Assembly: GCA_031261865.1 (NCBI GenBank)
Contig: JAISIV010000099.1
Span: forward strand, 1 to 11,409
Length of the DNA: 11,409 nt
Direction of reading: 5' to 3'
Source of the DNA: Lactobacillaceae bacterium
Lineage (GTDB): Bacteria > Bacillota > Bacilli > Lactobacillales > Lactobacillaceae
Numbering within the stretch: the stretch's first letter is position 1; the number at the start of each line of letters is the position of its first letter. The notes below the pieces were generated by a model, which saw only the letters and a list, made by a program, of their open reading frames with translations, made no database searches and had not been told where the DNA came from. Both the position numbers and the translations under genes were made by a program. Below, one piece after another: positions 7,656 to 11,409 of this stretch.

Positions 7656-8079
7656 TTTGTCTTCTTCCTCTCTTGAATATGTAATTGCTAATTAAAACCC
7701 CTAAAACAACAGCCAGAACGCCAAGTGGAATTACGTATGCCGGCGAAAAATAATTCACCTGAGAATTAGCAATTTTTGAACCACCCGAAATTAATTCTTC
7801 GGATGTGTCCTGCGTTTTAAAAAGCATCGAATAATCAGGCTTAACTTGTGTTGGGGAAGCTTTAGTAAATGGCAAATTAGAAGCTTCCTTTATCTCAGTT
7901 GAATTATTTTTTTTTATTTCACCACTTTTATTAAAAGCATCTGGCAAAAATAAATTTGGGTAAGTCTCATCTAGATGTCGGGTTGCCAAACCGTTTTGAA
8001 CGGTATCGTTTGAGTAAATGTGCGACGGATCCAAATTCAATTGTCCATTGGAGTCAGTTATTTTTCTTTCTATTGTCAT
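7648..8079 (-). CDS. essA: Type VIIb secretion membrane protein EssA
   Basis: EssA is a small, poorly conserved membrane subunit of the T7SSb. This 143-residue protein is identified by its position between esaA and esaB, its size and its single C-terminal membrane helix. The helix covers about 112-133 (AYVIPLGVLAVVLGVLIS) and is followed by a basic KRGRR tail, which predicts a cytosolic C-terminus. The first about 105 residues are polar, with NLFLPDAF near 42-49 as the one clearly hydrophobic patch. No N-terminal signal peptide is present. The start cannot be moved upstream, because an in-frame TAA lies at 8098-8100 and the only ATG follows the esaA stop directly (TAATG, one-base overlap). 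The AGAGGCGG just upstream serves as ribosome binding site within the end of esaA. The EssA assignment rests more on context than on sequence similarity I can recognise. Confidence 0.85.
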   Translation of the reverse strand: MTIERKITDSNGQLNLDPSHIYSNDTVQNGLATRHLDETYPNLFLPDAFNKSGEIKKNNSTEIKEASNLPFTKASPTQVKPDYSMLFKTQDTSEELISGGSKIANSQVNYFSPAYVIPLGVLAVVLGVLISNYIFKRGRRQNA

Positions 8080-11000
8080 TAAAAACCGCCTCTCAAATTA
8101 TTTTTATTCGGTCGATAAGTCGTCACTATGACTACCACAAGTGAGATAACAATCAACAGAACCCAAGACAACCAGTCAAGATTACGACCTAACTCGATTA
8201 GAGTAAGACCGTTTTGTACAATTTGGAAAGGGTTAAAGTTCGCCAACCAAGTTAGTAACGATTGTCCACTTACAAGAACTCCAATCACGGGGTTTAGGAT
8301 GATGAATATTCCAAAGAGACCGGAAATTATGTATAGCGGGGTTCTGAATTTTTGACGAACTTTGTAGTTCATCAAAAGTGATATTGAAATTATCAACAAT
8401 GAACTGAAAACAAATAACGAAGTCCTATTTTGATTCGGGGCAAACAACAATGCCGTCAACCCGGACAGCAGTAGAGACAATGCAGGAATGCTCCAATTTT
8501 CTTTTTCGCCAAGATAGGAGACCTTATTAATAAGCACATTTATCAAAAGTGAGAATCCAAATATCAACAGCGTTAGTAGATATGGCATAATCGATTTTTG
8601 CGAATTCGATGTCTCTGTTTGGTTTTTCAAAGTAACTGGATTTGACAAAAAATTGAGCAATTGTCCGTTGTCCGAACCACCAATCTTAGCGTTTGAAAAT
8701 ACATTTTTAAAATTGGTGTAATAGGCATTAGTATCTTTAGAGCTGGAATCCCAATCAGAAGCCAGATTGTTGACACTTTTTAACGTTTCATCAGTCTGCG
8801 TAGTTGCATCTTTAGTTTGTTCGTAGATCGACTTAAATTGATCATCAAGAGGGTCAATTTTTTCTTCGGAAGATTTTAAATCGGTGACGTCTTTTTTAAT
8901 ACTGGCAGTTAACTCTTCTACTTTTTTTCGTCCGTCATCGTTGCCGTTTTCCAAGAAAGCCAGCGATGTCTGATACCAAGTCAATAAATCCGTGTAACTG
9001 CGGTTGATGATATTTTCGTGATTATTCAACTTGATGTAAATGCTATTTATTGAATTAAGATCTTTGTCATTCAAGACTTCATCAACTTTTTGTTGAGCAG
9101 CGATATTAGCTTGCAAGAGAGCCATACCTTGTTCGTAATAGAGTTTTATTAAATCACTGTGTTCTAAAAGTTGGCCTGGATTTGCGTATTGCATATAAAA
9201 TGACTTTTCATCTGCCAGAGCTCGGGGAGATTCGGGGAGATTGGATAAATATTTTTCTTTGCTCTGTTCTGGATTCGAGAAGTAACTGTACATCTCACTG
9301 CTAACTTCAGCAATATTTGTCAGTGCATCTAAATTTAACTCGGTTAAATCAATGTCTCTAAGTGGTACATACACTTCTGTCGTGCCAAAAATAGTATCGT
9401 CAGAATCATTAGGTCGATGCTGTGTAGTATCCGCAGGAATCTCAGGAACCGGCTCTTCAGAAGGATCTGTTGGAGTTGTTTGTGAAGAGTCTGATGCGTC
9501 AGTCTGCGAGGTTTCAGTTTCATCTGGTGACTTTGTATTTTCTGACTTATCTGAGGAAGTTTGCGAAGGATCTGTCTGGCTATCTGAATTATTCGAAAGC
9601 GAACTACTCTGATCTGACCCAGAATCGTCCCCTGTTTGTGATGTGGATTCATCTGGACTTTCTGGAGACGGTGATGGCCACCGCCAAGGTTTGGTTTTAT
9701 ACGTGGTAATTTCGTATTTGAAAAAGTTCTTGTTCTCGAACTTTGAAGGATCACTGAAACTAAATTGAGGAGTGTAGGTATTCGTTGGAAAACCTAGATC
9801 TGGAAGGAAATTAGGCCAGAAGTTAAACGCATATAGATAATTTTCATTGGATACTTTCAAACCTAATCCAGATTCAGGTTCAATATAAATTTTGATGTCA
9901 CGATTACTATCTCTATTTATCTGTAGACCATCGATTTGATTTTTATTGAAGTTGATTGCACTCGTATAGGGATCTTGAATAAGAATTCGATTTCCGTTGA
10001 AACTAAGATTGTTTTCCTGAGCGTACTTAGTGGCCGCCAAAAGTTGAATGCTTAATTTGTCAAATTGTGAATCAGAAATATATCTGTAATTATGTAATTG
10101 ATTTAACAAATCTTTGGCATTACTAGGAATATTTGTAACATCCTCATTCAACTGACTTAAATCCGGTTTATTAACAGAAGTGGATTCAATTAATTTGGTC
10201 AACGAAGCCTTCGTTTGGTTATAGGCCTCAGTATTTCGAGTTAAATCTGCAGCTTGGATGGAAGTATCAGGCATCGTTCCGTTGAAGTAAGTGTTTATTA
10301 TGTCGTTTTTTTGGCTGCTAATTTTTTCTTGTTGACTTTGAAGTGAATCAACTTGGTTTTTGATTTGTGAAGTGAGTGTCTGAACATTCGTATTAAAAGT
10401 ACCCAAATTATTATTCAGGGAAATGTCTGAATCATCCAATGAATCGGGGTTTTGTTTTGGCCCCACAAAATCGGTTTTTAAATCAATTAAAAATCGGCTT
10501 ATATTTTCGTTGTTGTCCAAAATATTAGAACTGGTAACATCAAGCAAACTATTTGTTCGGTTAGTAAAAGAAGATAATTCTTGCTGATAAGATTCCTGCT
10601 GGCTTTGCAATCCTTCGATTGCTGAAACATTATTTTTATATTGATCCGGTAGGCCATTAAAAGGATTTTGAACACTTTGTTTTAAGAAATCATTACTAGT
10701 TTGAATTTGTTGATTAACGTTTGAGGTTTTATTTTGAGCGTCATATAGATTGTTTAAAACGCCCGCGAAATATAAATTGATAATTTTCTTGTTGAAGTCT
10801 TCGAGAACCGAATGAACTTTATTTGAAAGAAGTGTTTGGGTTTGCTGTTTATGGGTATCTTGCGTTTTAAAAGTTATTTGCGCCTTTGCTGGATCATAAC
10901 TAGTTAAATCAAGTATCTTAGATGAAAAATCTTGCGGAATGACAATAATAGCGTCAGCACTCTTTTCGTCAAATAAACTTGTAGCAACCGACAAGGATGT

Positions 11001-11252
11001 GACTGACCAGTTGTTGCTTGAGTCTAGGCTTATTTTTTTAACAAAATCAGACCCAAGGTTATATCTTTCATTTTGAAAACTGGACCCCAAATCTTCGTTA
11101 ACAAGAACGAAATTATATTTTTTACTTTGTCCGTTAGCCACACTTTGGGTATGAAGATTAGCGAAATTAACAAGGAAAACTAATACACCCGTTGTCAATA
11201 ATCCGAAAAACAATACTGCGATGATTTTCAAATTTCCTTTAATATTTCTCAT
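8079..11252 (-). CDS. esaA: Type VIIb secretion protein EsaA (YueB family), with a Ser/Thr/Asp-rich insert
   Basis: EsaA is the large polytopic T7SSb subunit whose ectodomain crosses the cell wall; its B. subtilis homologue YueB is the SPP1 phage receptor. ATG at 11250-11252 gives 1057 residues. GTG at 11259-11261 would add three, but it abuts its Shine-Dalgarno, whereas GAGGTG lies eight bases before the ATG. Residue numbers here count from the GTG. An N-terminal membrane helix (about 11-34) leads into a YhgE/Pip-like segment: VNEDLG near 54-59, LGSDFVKK, and IVIPQDFSSKI near 105-115. Long coiled-coil stretches rich in Gln, Asn and Ser follow. About residues 525-620 form a low-complexity Ser/Thr/Asp/Pro-rich insert with five SQT tripeptides. 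After more coiled coil, five C-terminal membrane helices begin near 892, 922, 946, 973 and 1027. One N-terminal helix and a C-terminal bundle around a large ectodomain is the EsaA layout. The 3' end overlaps essA by one base. Confidence 0.95.
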   Translation of the reverse strand: MRNIKGNLKIIAVLFFGLLTTGVLVFLVNFANLHTQSVANGQSKKYNFVLVNEDLGSSFQNERYNLGSDFVKKISLDSSNNWSVTSLSVATSLFDEKSADAIIVIPQDFSSKILDLTSYDPAKAQITFKTQDTHKQQTQTLLSNKVHSVLEDFNKKIINLYFAGVLNNLYDAQNKTSNVNQQIQTSNDFLKQSVQNPFNGLPDQYKNNVSAIEGLQSQQESYQQELSSFTNRTNSLLDVTSSNILDNNENISRFLIDLKTDFVGPKQNPDSLDDSDISLNNNLGTFNTNVQTLTSQIKNQVDSLQSQQEKISSQKNDIINTYFNGTMPDTSIQAADLTRNTEAYNQTKASLTKLIESTSVNKPDLSQLNEDVTNIPSNAKDLLNQLHNYRYISDSQFDKLSIQLLAATKYAQENNLSFNGNRILIQDPYTSAINFNKNQIDGLQINRDSNRDIKIYIEPESGLGLKVSNENYLYAFNFWPNFLPDLGFPTNTYTPQFSFSDPSKFENKNFFKYEITTYKTKPWRWPSPSPESPDESTSQTGDDSGSDQSSSLSNNSDSQTDPSQTSSDKSENTKSPDETETSQTDASDSSQTTPTDPSEEPVPEIPADTTQHRPNDSDDTIFGTTEVYVPLRDIDLTELNLDALTNIAEVSSEMYSYFSNPEQSKEKYLSNLPESPRALADEKSFYMQYANPGQLLEHSDLIKLYYEQGMALLQANIAAQQKVDEVLNDKDLNSINSIYIKLNNHENIINRSYTDLLTWYQTSLAFLENGNDDGRKKVEELTASIKKDVTDLKSSEEKIDPLDDQFKSIYEQTKDATTQTDETLKSVNNLASDWDSSSKDTNAYYTNFKNVFSNAKIGGSDNGQLLNFLSNPVTLKNQTETSNSQKSIMPYLLTLLIFGFSLLINVLINKVSYLGEKENWSIPALSLLLSGLTALLFAPNQNRTSLFVFSSLLIISISLLMNYKVRQKFRTPLYIISGLFGIFIILNPVIGVLVSGQSLLTWLANFNPFQIVQNGLTLIELGRNLDWLSWVLLIVISLVVVIVTTYRPNKNNLRGGF
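9390..9690 (-). repeat. Low-complexity Ser/Thr/Asp-rich coding segment in esaA
   Basis: Encodes about 95 residues made largely of Ser, Thr, Asp, Glu, Gln and Pro, with SQT occurring five times (SQTG, SQTD, SQTS, SQTD, SQTT). It starts after the aromatic TKPWRWP and the PSPSPESP stretch and ends before FGTTEVYVPL, where ordered sequence resumes. The composition is typical of disordered, wall-spanning or glycosylatable surface segments. The repeat is degenerate, not a clean tandem array. Confidence 0.7.
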
Positions 11253-11260
11253 ACCCTTCA

Positions 11261-11266
11261 CACCTC
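11261..11266 (-). promoter_or_regulatory. Ribosome binding site deciding the esaA start
   Basis: GAGGTG lies eight bases before ATG 11250-11252. The same bases run into the alternative GTG at 11259-11261, leaving that codon no spacing, so the ATG is favoured. A second purine run, AAGGG, lies too close to the ATG to be the main site. Confidence 0.6.
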
Positions 11267-11346
11267 AAACTCATTTTCTTCACAATAAGACACACTAAAT
11301 ATACCCTGAGATTTTGACTGAACTATTAATTTATGCCTAAAACACT

Positions 11347-11365
11347 CCATATGTCCGGATATAGG
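11347..11365. repeat. Imperfect palindrome centred on TCCGGA in the esaA leader
   Basis: CCATATGTCCGGATATAGG reads nearly the same on both strands: a perfect TCCGGA core with flanking CCATATG and TATAGG arms that match except for one bulge and one mismatch. Size and symmetry suit a dimeric regulator's operator, but no regulator is visible and short AT-rich palindromes arise by chance. Confidence 0.35.
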
Positions 11366-11367
11366 GT

Positions 11368-11398
11368 ACTTTTCAAGATGCATTATTTACTTAAAAGT
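11368..11398. repeat. Inverted repeat with 12-base loop in the esaA leader
   Basis: ACTTTTCAAG (11368-11377) and CTTAAAAGT (11390-11398) are complementary apart from one bulged base, separated by twelve bases. The stem is AT-rich and lacks a following T run in either direction, so it is a poor intrinsic terminator; an operator or RNA hairpin is possible. Confidence 0.4.
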
Positions 11399-11409
11399 TC
11401 TATCTTTTA

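Larger units (their letters stand above)
11262..11409 (-). promoter_or_regulatory. Leader upstream of esaA, probable promoter region
   Basis: 148 AT-rich bases without a complete gene on either strand; on the minus strand all three frames hit stops within about 20 codons of the edge. The operon needs a promoter and this is the only non-coding space in the window large enough for one. Candidates are weak. TATATT at 11298-11303 is a fair -10 box but has no good -35 at 16-18 bases. TTGAAA within the upstream inverted repeat has only CATATG at 17 bases. Co-transcription from an upstream gene, for example esxA, is an alternative. Confidence 0.35.

Noticed and set aside
9352..9709. Plus-strand open frames of 79 and 86 codons opposite esaA
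   Set aside because: Antisense shadows of the same low-complexity stretch, Ser/Val/Glu-rich, without a convincing ribosome binding site or neighbours on that strand.
9344..9754. Open frame of 136 codons on the minus strand inside esaA
   Set aside because: It is another frame of the Ser/Thr/Asp-rich insert; biased codons remove stops. Its product is a basic, low-complexity sequence with no domain pattern, and the real esaA frame runs intact through it.
11259..11261. GTG as the esaA start
   Set aside because: Possible, but it leaves no spacing to the GAGGTG ribosome binding site, whereas the ATG nine bases downstream has ideal spacing. The difference is only three residues.
11368..11398. Intrinsic terminator of an upstream gene
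   Set aside because: The stem is almost entirely A/T and no T run follows on either strand.
1..11409. CRISPR arrays, tRNA or rRNA genes, insertion sequences, attachment sites
   Set aside because: No regularly spaced repeats, tRNA-like cloverleaf, transposase frame or terminal inverted repeats were seen; nearly all bases are accounted for by the eight complete genes and the partial LXG gene.

Overview
This window holds one gene cluster, all on the minus strand: a Gram-positive type VIIb secretion system (T7SSb, the Ess/Yuk system). The core machine genes lie in the canonical Staphylococcus/Bacillus order and the first effector module follows directly. In transcription order (right to left) they are esaA, essA, esaB, essB, essC, a DUF4176 gene, two small helical-protein genes resembling LXG targeting partners, and the 5' part of an LXG-domain toxin gene that runs off the left edge. 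The AT-rich DNA, strong AGGAGG-type ribosome binding sites and T7SSb gene set indicate a low-GC Firmicute. A lactic acid bacterium (Lactobacillaceae or a relative) is my best guess, but the sequence alone does not fix the genus.

Layout. 11262-11409: leader without a complete gene, containing two imperfect inverted repeats and at most a weak promoter candidate. 8079-11252: esaA. 7648-8079: essA. 7416-7655: esaB. 6217-7413: essB. 1718-6217: essC. 1313-1684: DUF4176. 985-1311 and 704-991: the two small helical proteins. 1-707: partial LXG gene, starting at GTG and missing its C-terminal toxin domain.

Genes overlap or nearly touch at every junction except essC/DUF4176, which has a 33-base gap with a strong Shine-Dalgarno site and no hairpin. 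No terminator is visible anywhere, so machine and effector module are probably one transcript, with translational coupling at most steps.

How the parts work together (family knowledge plus inference). EssC is the FtsK/SpoIIIE-type motor, with tandem N-terminal FHA-like domains. EssB is the pseudokinase membrane scaffold, EsaB a ubiquitin-like cytosolic regulator, EssA a small membrane component, and EsaA the large protein that projects through the cell wall. The two small proteins probably bind the N-terminal helical LXG domain of the toxin and present the complex to EssC. The WXG100 substrate EsxA and any immunity protein are not in this window.
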